From assembly GCF_000002425.4 (NCBI RefSeq), contig NC_037261.1:7802701-7866700 (forward strand): DNA of 64,000 nt, read 5' to 3'. The notes under the pieces are model-generated. The model was not told the DNA's origin. It was given only the letters and a program-made list of their open reading frames with translations, and searched no databases. The translations under genes were made by a program, and so were the position numbers. This document shows, in pieces, positions 30,654-44,128 of the stretch (position 1 is its first letter; each line of letters starts with the position of its first letter). This DNA is from Physcomitrium patens (lineage: Eukaryota > Streptophyta > Bryopsida > Funariales > Funariaceae).

Positions 30654-32393
30654 GGGATTTGCGAAAGCAGAGATGATGAGATCTCTGTCGCCTAGTGGAT
30701 TCTCAAGTTTGGAGAGTTTTCCCTTTTGAAATTATGTTCCATTTTCTTCCTGCACGTTCCTATTCCAGTAATTAGTATTCCATTTTGTAATGGACCCTCT
30801 CGGACTGAGCAACTGGGCAAGCTTCCCTTCGATCTAGTTCACTACAAATTTTGTCTGGTTCTCAGGTGGTTTGAAAATCTAGTTTTAACATTCTAGAAGA
30901 AATTTTGAGACTTTTCATGAAGTTGGCTTAAATCCTTTTGTTGGTGGAGGCGTTATGAAAGACTACAAGCTTCTAGTTCCAATCGTCTCGTGCGTGGATT
31001 GTAGTTCTGCACTTTTCACTCATCCGACCTGTTGGTGTGCTGACTAACAAACATTCGAGAAATTTTATCACCAGTTTTGAGAAACTTAAGCATATCTTCA
31101 GTTCACTCATACAGGACTGGGATCCAAAACAGAGTTATTTATTTGAATTTAATAATGCGTACAGTTTACTCACAACCTTTTTGGAATTATAGACTCAAGC
31201 CTAAAAATGCTATGCACAAGCACGGTGATAAATACGAATTTGGGGAGGGGTTGCCTGAGAGACATACCAGTCTGGTCTTGGCAGAACGGTCAGAGTTGTT
31301 CTTCCACGTATATTCAACAAAGATAGGTCTGTACCAGAGCCGTTGATTTTCATTTGACATGTATCCTTGCGGATATGCACTACATAAGAGTGCTGCAAAT
31401 TAGTTTTGTGTTCAGATCCACCGACGCGTGCAACCTGGAGTAAAACAATGAGAAAACAACGGGGATCCTTGCTAAGAACTCACGAGTCCAACTCATGATC
31501 TTGAAACTGTGCAGGCATATCCTTACCTCATGCTATCATGTCACGAACGATTTCCAGGCTATTATCTTTTGCACCTGCTATTTGCATGGTCTTATCTGCT
31601 ACGTGCTAAGTAAGAATCTTGCACTCAAGGTAAGCTGACATGTTAATTCTGTCTGCCAGGCTATTGTAACTGGCAGTCCATGACATGGGTGCCGTGTTGC
31701 CTGGCTTGTACAGTTGCAGGGCCACTACAACTGGATATGCCTCCAGTAGAAGCCCATCCATGACTTGAACATGCCACTAGTGGCATCTGAATTGATGTAC
31801 CTTAGTTGCAATGTTTTGGTAGCACACAACAACTACAGAACTGAACTATACAGATTCCAACGCAAAGCAAGCACTAGACAACAACAGAATTTTGTTGAGG
31901 ATGTAGATGATTCATTTTTGCCTCCACCAAGGTGCAACAAACGGAGTGGAGATAGCTTCCCCCTAGAAATTGTGTGGCTGTTAAATGGCCTTTCAGACAT
32001 TGTGCATTGGGATAGAAGAAACTTTCACTATGTTAAACTTGAATCTATGCATGGCTGCAAGTTTAAGATCCCGACTCCAGTTGCTTCCTTGTATCCTTTT
32101 CTCACCTCTTTCTCACTTGGCTTTGTCATACTTCCCAAATACCTGGGAGGAATGGAAAAGATTATTGGTATCTATCTCCTAAAGTATGAAGTTGCTTTCT
32201 CCCAAAAAATGCATTCTGGCCACTTGTCTTGGTTTTGTGCAACCTTCGAGGTTGTTCCTTTGCACCACTTTCCTCATATACTTGCATTTGAAAAGGTACC
32301 AATATTTTTATTTCATGTAAACATTTCCAAAAGAATCTTTCACTTATTCTTCAAATTTAACGACTTCATGATAATGTAGATAGATAGATAAAT
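30654..32393. other. Host-type intergenic DNA
   Basis: Base composition is more balanced than in the transposon regions. The longest open frame, 31771-32379 on the plus strand (about 200 codons; SFPLEIVWLLNGLSD, HYVKLESMHGCKFKI), resembles nothing I know. It has no clear splice or homology support. It could be an old exon, part of a long 5' region of PIFI or chance. Confidence 0.3.
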
Positions 32394-32828
32394 ATGCACT
32401 TTTTCATTTCACCTTTGACTAGCTATGTCTCTGAAACACCACAACATGGAAACATGAACTTGAATATTCATGTAACAAATAATCCACGTTGGTGTTCAAT
32501 GTTCTTCCGAAGTATTCAGGTCTGTTCGGCCGACGGAAGTGGGGCAGTTTTCCAACGAGGACGATCGTCGTCATCGTCATCGACGTCGTTGCTGATTTAG
32601 GCAGTCCTCGCGAGTCCGCCACCCTCCCCACCCTTGCTTTTGCTATGCTTTCGCGGGCCGCGCTGCCTACGTCGACGCCTATCGTCATTATTATCCGCGC
32701 CCTCGCAGCCTCACATCGACTCCGGCAACAACAACAACAACAATATCAAGTTGAACAACAACAACGACGAAGAGGACGCAATCTCACGCAGCTGCGAGAG
32801 CGCGGGGACGGCTAGGGATTCTGCCTTC
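32394..32828 (+). promoter_or_regulatory. Probable PIFI promoter/5' UTR
   Basis: GC-rich stretch rising to the first exon of PIFI, with CGTCGTC-rich DNA near 32560-32600. A (CAA)n-rich tract at 32725-32770 is typical of plant 5' UTRs. The plus strand has no clear TATA box. CCACGTTGG near 32483 resembles a G-box core. Start site not determined. Confidence 0.4.
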
Positions 32829-35593
32829 ATGGCGACGCTCATCTTCCCTGCTGTTTCCTCCTCTGTTACTGCACGCCACAGCCTCGCAGCCAGCCTCGAG
32901 GCCGTTGCGCCTTGGCGCAGACCGCCCAGTGGCTCCCCTGGTCCCTCCTCTCTAGGTATTTTCTCTGGCCTCGCATCGATTGGGTTGGAATTCGGGTAGA
33001 GCAGTAGGGCTGTTGGGTCCTCTCTGGGGAGTGTGTGCCAGCTGGGTGACGATGTCTCGCGGTACATGAGTGTATTTTGGTTTCGGGCTTCTCGTTCGTG
33101 GCTGAGGAGGTGGGTATTGTTTGTAACTGCGCGATGGCGAGTCATACGTGTGGCTTCTTCTGTGAGGATTCTTGGAAATTGGTTTGTTTCGTGAAGTTGT
33201 GAGATGGTGGATTATGGGTGTGGATTTGGATTAAGTGGTACATGGTTTGGGATGCTGTAATTCCGTTGGTAAAGTTGGCCACGGCTTTGTCAGTTTGTTT
33301 TGGAATTCATCGTGTGAAGGTTTTTCGGGGTGGATTTCTTGACCTTGTGTAATGAGACGAATCTTTTCTCCTTTTTTTACTCTTTTCTTTTTTGGGATTC
33401 ATGCTTGTCTCTGGCGTGTTGTGTGGAGTATTTGGGATTGTGCTGCTGGAATTGACATTGCTATGGTTAGGGGTTTTAGCAATTAGTTAGGAGGAGTTTT
33501 GCATTTTGTGATGCTGATCTTATGAGTTATTGGAACGTGTTTCTTTTCTATTGCCTACGTATTTTTTACGAATTGATAAGCTGAGTCTGTGTTGTGATTT
33601 TGGGGTTAGATGTAGCTTTAGGGTGTTCAATGAATCGTATGAGAGTTAGCGTACAATAGTGGAGTCTTTTATTACTTTCCAGCTGACGAGACTCTTGTGA
33701 TCATGTGCTACCTGTTTGTGTGGGAATGACGTCTCCTCTACATTTGTTTGTCTATTTATGCTCAGTTAATGTGAATTTGACGCTGAGGTCAGATTGAGGT
33801 AGTCTGCGAAGTCAATCCTGAAGCACTTGTGCATTGGATGGTGGTGCAGTATCCCGTTTTCATGGATTTCAATTAACAGCTGAAGTGAGAGCTTTAAGGT
33901 CGCAGAATTCGATAATGTTGGGGGGAAAGATTTCTGCAACTTCCGTAGTAAACAACACAGGCGTGAAGCAGTAAGTTCAAAATCCTAGTAATCAATAAAA
34001 CTTCACGTACCTAGCTTAAAAATACTTAAATAGTAGGCAGCGAATATTACGCCTTTAGATAACACTCCCCGCTGCAGTCGTTGCAAGTACATGATTCTAA
34101 TCCATATAGTGTAGATTTTGTGCTAAGCTTAGAACATGTTATTAGTTTGAATCCTTGATGTGAAATGAAGGTTTACATTGGTTATCTGCCGCAGGTACAG
34201 CTTACCGACTTGGGCAGATTTTGAGATGGGGCGTGCCACAGTCTTTTGGGAAACCAACAATGGCCAAAAACCGACATCTGTGAGTAACTGCGGTGTGTCA
34301 TGGTTACCGTGGTTGCAAAGGTTTCGGTCGTCTTGTGAAGATCTTGTGCAGAGGCTGGGTAAATATTGGTTGAGGATGTCTCACGACTATTTTTGACGTA
34401 GCCCATTTTGGCAGGGTCAACTTCTTACTATCTACTTCAATTCGTCTGCAAGTAGTCTGACACCTAATTCCGAATATGGGATTGGATTCAACGGTATACT
34501 AAGATCCCTTCATTCCTCCTTTGGAAGCACACCCTTCCTTTGACATTCAGATCCACAATGGCATTCAGATGCTGTGGAGATGTTGATAAAATTGGACGTT
34601 GGTGCAGGAGGTTTCAATCAGCCTATTATGTGTGGTGGAGAGCCGCGTATCATGGCGAAGAAGGAACGAGGAAGCCTTTGCACTCCTATATATTCCATTA
34701 AAATAAACGTGCCCTTACACGGTAAGCCTTGGGAAGTTTGATTTCTGACTTTGATTAGGAATTGAATGTGTTTTTTGAATCTATTTTGGATATTGATTTT
34801 TTGGGGTGTACCTCGCCTTCTTCGGATAGCATATTCATGCATTTCGGCCACTTCGACGTTTCCAGGCCCTGACTGACATTGTACTTTTAATCGACTCTCA
34901 GCATTGACTTTGGAATTTTCTTTTACCGATGGAAAGGACTGGGATGGCCCATATAAGTTGGTCATGGACGTACCTCAGAAATTAAAAGGCTTGCCTCAGA
35001 GCTACTTCGACGAGGTAATTGCATAGTGACATGCTTGATTTGGAAGGAATAGCATATTTGGGATGGACTCAATGGCATGCTAGTGCAATATAGTCACAAT
35101 TATTGCAATCCAACTGTCTGACCAGATAAGAGATTTTTCAAAAGGAGCCTGGCCAAAACAGAATTTTATTATGATGTTTTATTTTTATTTTTATTTTTAT
35201 TTTATACGTGAGTGTGCCTTGATGTACAGGGTCTTGCAAAGGAACTTGCCCACGAAGGAGCCTGTGAAAATGCGATTTATCCTGAGGCTGTATTTATTCA
35301 AGATCGTTGCGTCTTCCCGGCAGGAATGATTCAAGAAGGGGTATTTACTACGCATCAACCTACACTTTAGGGCTGGTCTTATTTTGGGTTGTGGACTTCA
35401 CGAGCTCGATTCTTGCTTTTATCTCAAACAATTGTTCCGTACTAACTCTCATGTGTCTGATGTCATCGCTCAGGGAGATAGGTGTGATCTGGATATTGTG
35501 CCCGGTTGCACCGATCCGGAGTCGCCATTCTATGACCCACTTGCAAATGTGGACGATGGATCTTGTCCATATATTGTTGACGAAGAGAATTAG
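32829..35593 (+). CDS. PIFI: PIFI, chloroplast protein for post-illumination fluorescence rise (8 exons)
   Basis: Eight exons: 32829-32955, 33850-33970, 34195-34279, 34415-34493, 34608-34721, 34902-35014, 35230-35340, 35474-35593. All junctions are GT-AG and all phases agree, giving 870 nt and 289 residues. Residues 1 to about 80 look like a transit peptide (MATLIFPAVSSSVTARHSLA, rich in S, A and R). The mature part carries SLPTWADFEMGRATVFWET, GIGFNGGFNQPIMCGGEPR, FSFTDGKDWDGPYKLVM, EGACENAIYPEA, GGDRCDLDIVPGC and LANVDDGSCPY. These match my memory of Arabidopsis PIFI (At3g15840, 268 aa), a chloroplast protein needed for NDH-dependent, non-photochemical reduction of plastoquinone. The DPLANVDDGSC tail resembles short Ca-binding-like repeats. 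No break is seen. The first two exons rest on phase and transit-peptide character; the last six on clear similarity. Confidence 0.88.
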
Positions 35594-36600
35594 GTGGCTC
35601 GGTAAGAATTTGCTGCAAATTGTCGCACTGAATCCGCCAATCGGAGCTGGCATCGTCCCATTGCAGATCGGCGGCGGTGTTATATCGTATAGTTTCAGCG
35701 TCACATAGTGGTGGTGACAGTACGAGCATACTGGAGATACTGTCTTATAATGTATTCTAGTGTAGGGCAACTGTCATGAATTCGTGAGTTACGTCTCAAT
35801 GATTATATTGGAGCATACATGGCGAGGATTAGAGATTAGATTGTATATTAAATATATGTATTTATGTCAGCGATCGAATCACAATCAAAAGGAGCGTAGT
35901 CCTAAGCGCAAACAACGAAGAAATGACGGCAAGTACCTAATCTCTCCATCTCCTATGATAAATTACTGGAACGTTCTGTTACAGTACTGGCTTGTACCTC
36001 TCTTCTCAATCATGGTGCCTTCAAGTCTTGCAGATTGTTCTGGGTACTGGTATACTTCTTGTTATAGCAGAGCTCTTTAAAGTCTTGATATATTAAGCAC
36101 GTTGAATGCAGCATGGTCGTGAATTTTTTATGTTTCCACTTTTCAGTGGTTGCGAAGCGTCTTGGGTTGGTAAGCAGCGGTGACGCTGCGGCTTCCTCAC
36201 ACGAATGGTCACAATGATTTTCTGCTCGATTACGTGTACGCATGTTGATGGCTGCATTTAGAGAACTTCCTGGTTGCATGTGACAGTGTGTAGTAGCACG
36301 CTGCTGATTACGGCAGATTCATATGGATGAGATTCACATGGATGAGGTTGCGAACTTATCTTTCTGGCTTCTTTGTGATTGGTTGCCGAATCAGTAGTGG
36401 AAGAATCTTTGACATTTAGATTACGTTTCGACTCAGAGTTGCTGTTTTGGGCATCTTAGATCTTTGATTTTATCATGAATCAGTATTTGTACATTTTCAT
36501 TTTAGTCTTGATTCTCAATAGTTCAATGTTCACTCAATGCCATGATTATTGTTTTGTGGAATTTTAAGAGCCTCCTTCCATGCTTGATTGGGTGGCCAGA
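35594..36600 (+). other. PIFI 3' UTR and downstream DNA
   Basis: Balanced-composition DNA after the TAG at 35591. No further coding exon is recognised. A run of AT-rich sequence near 35840 (TATATTAAATATATG) could serve for 3' end formation. I cannot place the end. Confidence 0.35.
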
Positions 36601-39035
36601 ATAGAAACTAGAAGACAAAACTTTCTCCTAATTTTTTGACATATTATTAGTTTCAGCAGTGGGTCTAGGTAGTTCGTCTTTAGTTAATTTGGAGAGTAGA
36701 AAATGTTGGTGGAGCAATCTTCTAATATATTGGTGGACACTTACCTATTTACTGAAAAGGCTTTTTTTATGATCTCCTATGAAAGGTCATAAAGTGCTTT
36801 ACTCCCTTGCATATGGAAGTGTAAAACTTGAAAATAGGTGATTTCAAGGTGTAGGCAAAGTCCAAGAATAACATTGACCATCCATTGAGCATAGGAGGTC
36901 TTAAGTGATAAGATGGTAGTTAATACTAGAAATTGTGTAGCTGAGCTATTGTAGTTAAAATATTAGGTTCCAAGGTAAGATATTAAATAAAGATATTAAT
37001 TTATCATAAATTTTTTATTAAAATTTTTAATAAACTTATTTCAATAAATTGCAAAAAATTACATGAATATGTGAAAAGGTGTACATGAGACTATGTCTAA
37101 CTTTTCTTGAATATTCTATTATTTATTAGAATACTAGAATTACCAAATCAACCATTTTTTAGTCTATGTATTGAAATTATGTATAGAATATAACAAAAAT
37201 ACTTATTAATTTAAATATTGTAATTTAAAACTTTGAAAGAAATTAACTTTTGATACATTGAATTTAATGATTGTAAAATAATTGGATCTTTTGATTTCTT
37301 ATAAAATACATTATAATTTATAAGTGCTAGTATAATAACCTAAAAAAACATAATTTATCTCTAAGACTTTGTAATTATTAATAGAAATTATTCTTAATAA
37401 TTTAATATTTTTTTATAAACATTAAGATAATACTTTAACATACATATATACTTACTAAACATATCATCAAAAAAATATTAAATTAAGATAGTGGTCATAT
37501 GAATAAATATTTTTTATATTTATTGATTTCTTTTAATTCATTATATTTATTTTTTGGTTTAATTTTTCTTTTGCCTTATTATTTTCTAATTAAAACATAA
37601 TTGTTTGAGAATTTTGATCTATGAACAGAGTTTACTTTTGTAAGTAATATATATATATATATATATATATAGAATTTTCTTATCATATATCTCTACTTTA
37701 TAAATGAGATGTGAGCCAAAATTAAGATTTTTGTAAAATATTTGAATTCCATCTATATATTAAGAATGCTTAAGAAGACAAGTGTTGGCTCTCATTCATT
37801 GCATGGATGGGCCTTTGTTTTCATCAAAAAGAGATTCATGTTTTGTAGAGTTCACAACCCATTTTACAATTTATCCTTGTATTTTACAATTGATTGGAGA
37901 GTTTTACAAGTTGAAGTAGTGATTTTCAATGGTTGCATAGATGGATCTTTTTTTTCATCAAAAAAGCTTGTCATTTTTGAAGTTTACAAGGCATTCCATA
38001 GGGCGTTTGTTAAATGATCAAGGCATTCTATAGGATGTATTATAGTTGATCATGGCATTTCACAAGGCATTCTATGTTGCTAATGATAGCATTGGAGTGG
38101 CATGAAGGAGATTAAGTAGAACAAAAGCATGACAATGCTCATAATTTTGATGTGAGTGAATCAATTTTGATTGGATTTATAATGAATTTTTATGATTCTA
38201 GTTGTATTTGAAGCTGTATTGGATTTTATAAGCTTATCCAAGAATGTTATTTATAAAGAATTTTGATTAGATTGTTTTAAATATGGACACTTGACCTTCT
38301 TAATCATGTACTTGTATCTACTATGTAGTGTGTATAATTATTATTTTAATGATCAATATTATATTAAATTTTTACTTTGTGATCTTAATTTTTAGATGTA
38401 TATACAATTCCATTGATCTTCTACAATATTCAACATTACTTCTCTATTGTTGATTTGCTCCTTTTGATTCTTTTTTATTCTTTTCATGGATGAAGTTTCT
38501 ATTATAGAATCAAAGCTCATTTTTTCATAATCTTTACAAGTTTGTTTAATGGAATTCTTTTGTGCACGAGCTGCATGTTGTGGTACTATAGTGAAGTTTT
38601 AGATGTTTATGTGATTTATAAAAAAGTTCAGTTCTAGAGAGATAAAAGAAAAATAATACATAATCAAGGAAGTGATTAGATAATGTATCAACGTAATTGA
38701 TTTGATCATCTATGTAAAATTGATAACAAGCAGTGTTAAGTGGAGCATGATAAAGCATTGTAAAGAGACTCTATTGTAACTTCTTCAAATGAGTGTGGTT
38801 GGTGGCACAAACTCCTTTTCTCTCTTTTTATCCAAAGTTTTTATTTTTTTTAGATGTTCTGTGCTACATGTAACAGAGGAGCAACTTGCAGCTCTCTTCA
38901 TGTAAGAACCAGCAATGTGGATATCCATTTTGAATAATGTAAAATCCTTTTCCATGAGTAAAATTTATAATTAAAATTTATAATCAAGTGAGTGTAATTG
39001 TAGATGCAGAATGATTCAAAGAATAATATTGGGAG

Positions 39036-39070
<35 letters not shown>

Positions 39071-39602
39071 TTTTACTAGCATATAAAAGAAACAAGATTG
39101 CAAGTGAATAAAAAGCTAGTGATAATACCTTTGAATCTAACTTCTAGAGTAGTGTTATGTGCCACATTTACTTCAGCAAGTTATTATGTTTGTGCAAAAA
39201 AAAAATTCATATATAAATTATTCCATAATTCAATGAAAATTTATGGCAAAGACAATAATTTTTTAGCACAATAAATAAAAAAATATATAATAATTATTGA
39301 TTGTGTGAATGTGTTTTTGAACCATTTTTTTGATTATATTTTTAGTATAAGATTAGGTTAATTATTATTATATGCTACAACATTTAAAATTTTCTTTACA
39401 AATATGTTATAAAAAAAAAATAAAATTTAAATAATTTTTATGAAATGAATTGATATTGATTTTTTTTAATTTCTAATTTTAAGATAAATTATTTTAATTA
39501 CAATAGGTGGTTGATTTAAAATTAAAAAAAAATCAAATAAATATTTTTAATAGTATTTTGTAATAATATCAAAAGATATAATGTAATAAATAAAATCAAA
39601 AT

Positions 39603-39639
<37 letters not shown>

Positions 39640-40979
39640 AATTTATTTAATTTCTAGCCATATATTATATTTTTTAAAATTACTTTAATTCATATTTTAA
39701 ATTATTTAATAAATACTATTATAAATTTGCTTATTATAGTATTAAAATAATTAATATTATATTTTTTGATTAATTTATTTTTATTTTGTTCACCTAAATA
39801 TTTTAAACACAATTTGTCTATTTTTACTTATCATCTCTACTTACATCAACAATAACACCCAATATAATATTATGTCAAAATTTGGATATAATTTTATTAA
39901 TTAATATTTTTTTAGATCATCAATAATAATAAGTTATTTATTGATAATATATAAACAAATAAATAAAGTAGATTAAATTATTTTACATGTGCAATTAATT
40001 GTACATTAAGTCCATGACCTAATTTGTAAAAGATAAATTATTCTCTATAATATTTCTTTAATCTATCAATTTTCTTTTTTTTTATATTAATATAGAATTA
40101 GTTTTGAAGAACTTGAATGCAAAATTTCCTACTAATGTATAAGATAAAATGCTTAAAAGCTAAGATCTTGATATCAACAAACTAAACTTTGTGAAAATTT
40201 GTGTCAGAAATCCATGACAATGGCAAGGATTTAACTCGTACCATATAAAATAAAGTAACTCAAATATACAGCAATGTAAAACATTTTATATATATAGTAA
40301 TTACATTCATAAGAGCAGAAAATTTAATATAGATTTTTACAATTTATGTAAAGTTCCAAGATTTTTGAGTTTATTTTTTTGAAGGATAGAAAATTTTTTA
40401 ATGGTTATTCTTCTAAAAAAAACTATTAGATCTTTTTATAATTTTCATCTAGTAGAAGGAAAAAAATTTTAAATTTTTTTCAAATTTATATTTCTTAATA
40501 TACATTTTAATGACTATCATCATTTATATTTATATTTATATTTTTTAAAATGAATATTTTTAAATCTGAAACTTATATTTTTAATTTTTATATATTATAA
40601 ATAAAAAAAAATAAAATATAAGAGAAATTTATACCTAAAGATCCACTTTAAAAGCCCATGATTCAAAAGTTTTTCTAAGTTTTTCTTTTGGGTGAAGAAA
40701 TGATTTCCTTTCAAAGCATTGAACTTTGGATACGGTACAAAGTAAAATAAAAAGACAAAGAAATATATCAATTTATTCTTCTATTACAAGTTTAAATATT
40801 TTAATTTATATTTTTATTCTAAAAAATATAAAAAATATATCAATTTATTCTTCTATTACAAGTTTAAATATTTTAATTTATATTTTTATTCTAAAAAATA
40901 TAAAAAACATATAAATTAATTTTTCACTATTTTAAATGATGTTTTTATAGTGTTTCTTAATGAATGATTTTTCTTTTGA
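36601..40979. other. AT-rich gene-free region with microsatellites
   Basis: Holds (AT)n tracts at 37647-37671, 39040-39067 and 39605-39636. An approximate duplicated segment near 37790-37850 and 37930-37995 centres on GCATRGATGG and TTCATCAAAAA. A 72-bp direct repeat is present twice at about 40764-40908. No protein family recognised. Confidence 0.5.
40764..40908 (+). repeat. 72-bp tandem repeat, two copies
   Basis: ATCAATTTATTCTTCTATTA starts each unit; the two copies are almost identical. It lies 70 bp upstream of the 5' LTR of G. Confidence 0.8.
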
Positions 40980-43241
40980 TGCTAAAATTAGATTTTAGTA
41001 GAATTTTTCTTTTATGTCCTAAAAATTATATCCTGAATTAATCCACAATCTTAGTTTTCAACTCCAAGTCTGATTCTTAATTTGACTATGGTTAGAAAAT
41101 CCCTTAAGACTTTTTGTTCTATCTTCCTATTTATTTTTTAAGATTTTTTTTTTAATCTTAAATTTCATGTCACAATTGAAATAGATTAAAAATATAAATT
41201 CTAATTTTTAAATTAATGATGTTTTCTAGAAGATAGAAATGAGCTAATTGTTGTGGTGGAATTCCTCTCTTAATGATTTTAATCACTATTTAGAGATGAA
41301 AATTGGAAAGAAAGAAAAAATCACAAATATATTAATTCAAAGTCAAATTGTAATTGGATCTTTGATTTACTAAAAATTCATGTTTAAAAGACTTTAAATT
41401 GAAGAATAATAATCATAATAGCTTTGATGGCAAGAATCCTTGCTAATCTCTAAGTAGATTGAATAAAATTAATATTATAGTTAGAACTTATAACTAAATT
41501 AGAAAATTAATTAGTTTTTATGATTTAAAACTTTAATTTGGACATGTGAGTAGTCAAATTTAGGATAAAAATGTGTTTTAGAAACATTGGTGGTGTTAGT
41601 TTTGCCAAAAAAGTGTTAGTTTTTGAATTATAGGCATTTCCAGCCTTAAAATCGGATTTAGGTTTAGAGTAATCGTAGATCCTTGATCTTGCTTAGGAAT
41701 TTTTTGATTTGGATGGTTGAGATGTAGCTGCAACCTTTGGGCCCCCTCCCACCTGATTAAGAGGGCTTGGGTGGCCAAGCTCCCTCTCTTTCTTCTCCCT
41801 TTTGTAAGGCAAAGCCTTGCCAAATTGTTTCTAGGCTTTAATTGAAGGAAATTTTCTCCCACCTTATCACTACCTTGGTATTTTTTCTTCTCAGTCACTC
41901 AATTTTTTATGCTTTTGATCAGCATTTGGTGCTTATTTTTTTTCTAGTTACCAGCTTTGCAATGATATAAGCCACAAGTAATTTGAAGCTCAAATAGATT
42001 TTTGGCAAATTTCCAAGTAGAAGGGGATCTATTATCCTTGACATTGTAGAAACATCTATTTTAAAAATTTGTAATTCAGTGACTTCTAACTCAACTTAAT
42101 ATGACTTTAATATGACTTGATATTACGAATGTAATTTAAAGTCTAATTTATTAGAAAATTTGAATCACTAACTTCTAAGTTATAACAAATTTTTGATGAT
42201 TTTTAGAGTGAGGATGAATGTGTTGTTTCAGCAACTTAGTACAATTACCTTTGAAAAAACATAGTTCAATATCTATTAATGTTTTTTCATCAAAGCTTAT
42301 TTTAAAGAAAATCTTGATAAGTATAGTATTAAGAAAAAATTAAATTTGTTAACTTTGGATCATTAACCAACTTTTGGTGAATTTTTAAGTAGAAAGGATC
42401 TGCTGCTAAAGGAGCTCAAGTGGCTCTACTTGGAAAAAACCATATCTCAAGCATTTCGGATTGGCTTTATATAAGATTTAAAAAGATAGAATAATGCTAG
42501 AGTAAACCTTGATTACACCAAAATTCACATGCATTAGAGTCTATAGAAAGTTTTGGTGAATTTTTGAGTGGCAAGGGTGGTTGCCTACAATTTGACATGT
42601 TCAAGGTATGTTATTATTTTCCTTTCTAATCATCTTCTAATCACATTCTTTTAGCATCTAATCTACTCTATTAGTTCTTATTTATCTTATTATTATTATT
42701 ATTTAATATTATTTAATAATTTTAAAGAATTTTTTCTTTATTCCAATAATTAATGATAAAGTTTTATCTTTTCAACTATCTTTATCTTTAAAAGATAAAA
42801 ATAAATTAACCTTATCTTTTTATTTTTATCTTTAACTTTTAATCTTAATTTATAATTTTTATTTTTTTACCTTCAACTTTTATTGTGGTTATTTTAAAAT
42901 CTTCATTTAATTTTTAATTATCAAATTTAATTTATGTTATTTCATTTTATTTAATTTTTTATTCATAATTATGAGAATTTAATCTTAATCAAGTAAACTT
43001 TGGAAGGCAATTAACTAATTAGACTATAATTTTTAAGAAATAATAAAAATTATATACTTGACTTATTATGCTTGATTGGATTAATTATGATTATTATATT
43101 ATATTATTTATATTTATATTTATATTTATTTTTTTATTTTTTATAATTATGATTTAAGTATCCACATTGGTTAATATTGAATTTCAATCTAAATAAAATG
43201 GAATCGAATTGAACTTAAGTGGGGAGAAAAAATTGCTCACA
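40980..43241 (+). repeat. Element G 5' LTR, 2262 bp
   Basis: Begins TGCTAAAATTAG and ends AATTGCTCACA. The 3' copy starts at 55384 and is alignable for about 1355 bp. A third, partial copy is at 26322. The PBS-like TGGTGCATTTGCC follows at 43245. Confidence 0.75.
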
Positions 43242-44089
43242 TTTTGGTGCATTTGCCAAGAATGTCCCTTTTAATGTTTGTTGCTTGGAACATATCTATC
43301 TTAATTGTTGAAACTACTAGTTTTTTTTTGTAATTATTTTGAATTTTTGGTTATTTTTATATTATTTTTAATTCTTCTATTCTCTATCTTGTATTGTTAT
43401 GGACTTCTTTGCTTGTTTTCTTGAAGTTTGAGATGGAAGTGTTTTGAAGTCGTGATAGGAAGAGCACAACATGAGGTAAGTTATCTATCTTTCTTTAAAG
43501 CTAGCTTTCAATTCAAAATATTTTTATTTCAAGTAATGGTTAAAGAGGGAGCAAGGCAAGACTTACTGTTCTTAAGTATACTCTAAATCCCTTCTATCCT
43601 CTTGTAGTGTAATTGCACAACATCCATTATATGATTCAAGAATTTCTCTATTCCACCTCTTTTCATGAAGGAAATCTGGTATGTTGTTGATAGGTACTAT
43701 TTCAATTTATAGTTATTTTATAGAGAGTGAAGTCCAATTAATGGTCAACATGATTTTTTTTTTTGTTGTTGAGCATATACTTGTAGAATGTGATGACCTC
43801 TATGATGCAAAGTTGAAAGTAATAGGTTTCCCTAAAGATTGTCTTTTTTCTTATCTATTATGATTTTTGTGATTCAGCCTTGTATAACAATATTGCTAAA
43901 GAATTAAAAGGAATTGTGCTCCCTAGTTTGGAAATTACAAGTAGAAGTGTAGAAATTGAAGGATGATTCCACTTATCTATAGCTTATATAAAATTTAGAT
44001 AGGCATTTATCTTCCACTATATGCACCACATTTAGATAAAGATAATATTTTATTTGTGAATACAAGATTACATAACTATTAAATTAAAT

Positions 44090-44128
<39 letters not shown>

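Noticed and set aside
32489-33145. Long GC-rich frames on both strands at the PIFI first exon
   Set aside because: Shadow frames of a GC-rich 5' UTR and transit-peptide exon.
35307-35708. Open frames over the PIFI exon 7-8 region on both strands
   Set aside because: They cross the intron and read the exons in wrong frames; the spliced PIFI model explains the sequence.
37742-38017. 91-aa open frame
   Set aside because: AT-rich, built on an approximate internal duplication, rich in F, no family resemblance.
40726-40914. 62-aa repetitive frame
   Set aside because: Due to a two-copy 72-bp tandem repeat in AT-rich DNA.
41596-41898. Minus-strand frames in the G LTR copies (also 56002-56229)
   Set aside because: Present only because the LTR is repeated; no homology and not the element's coding strand.
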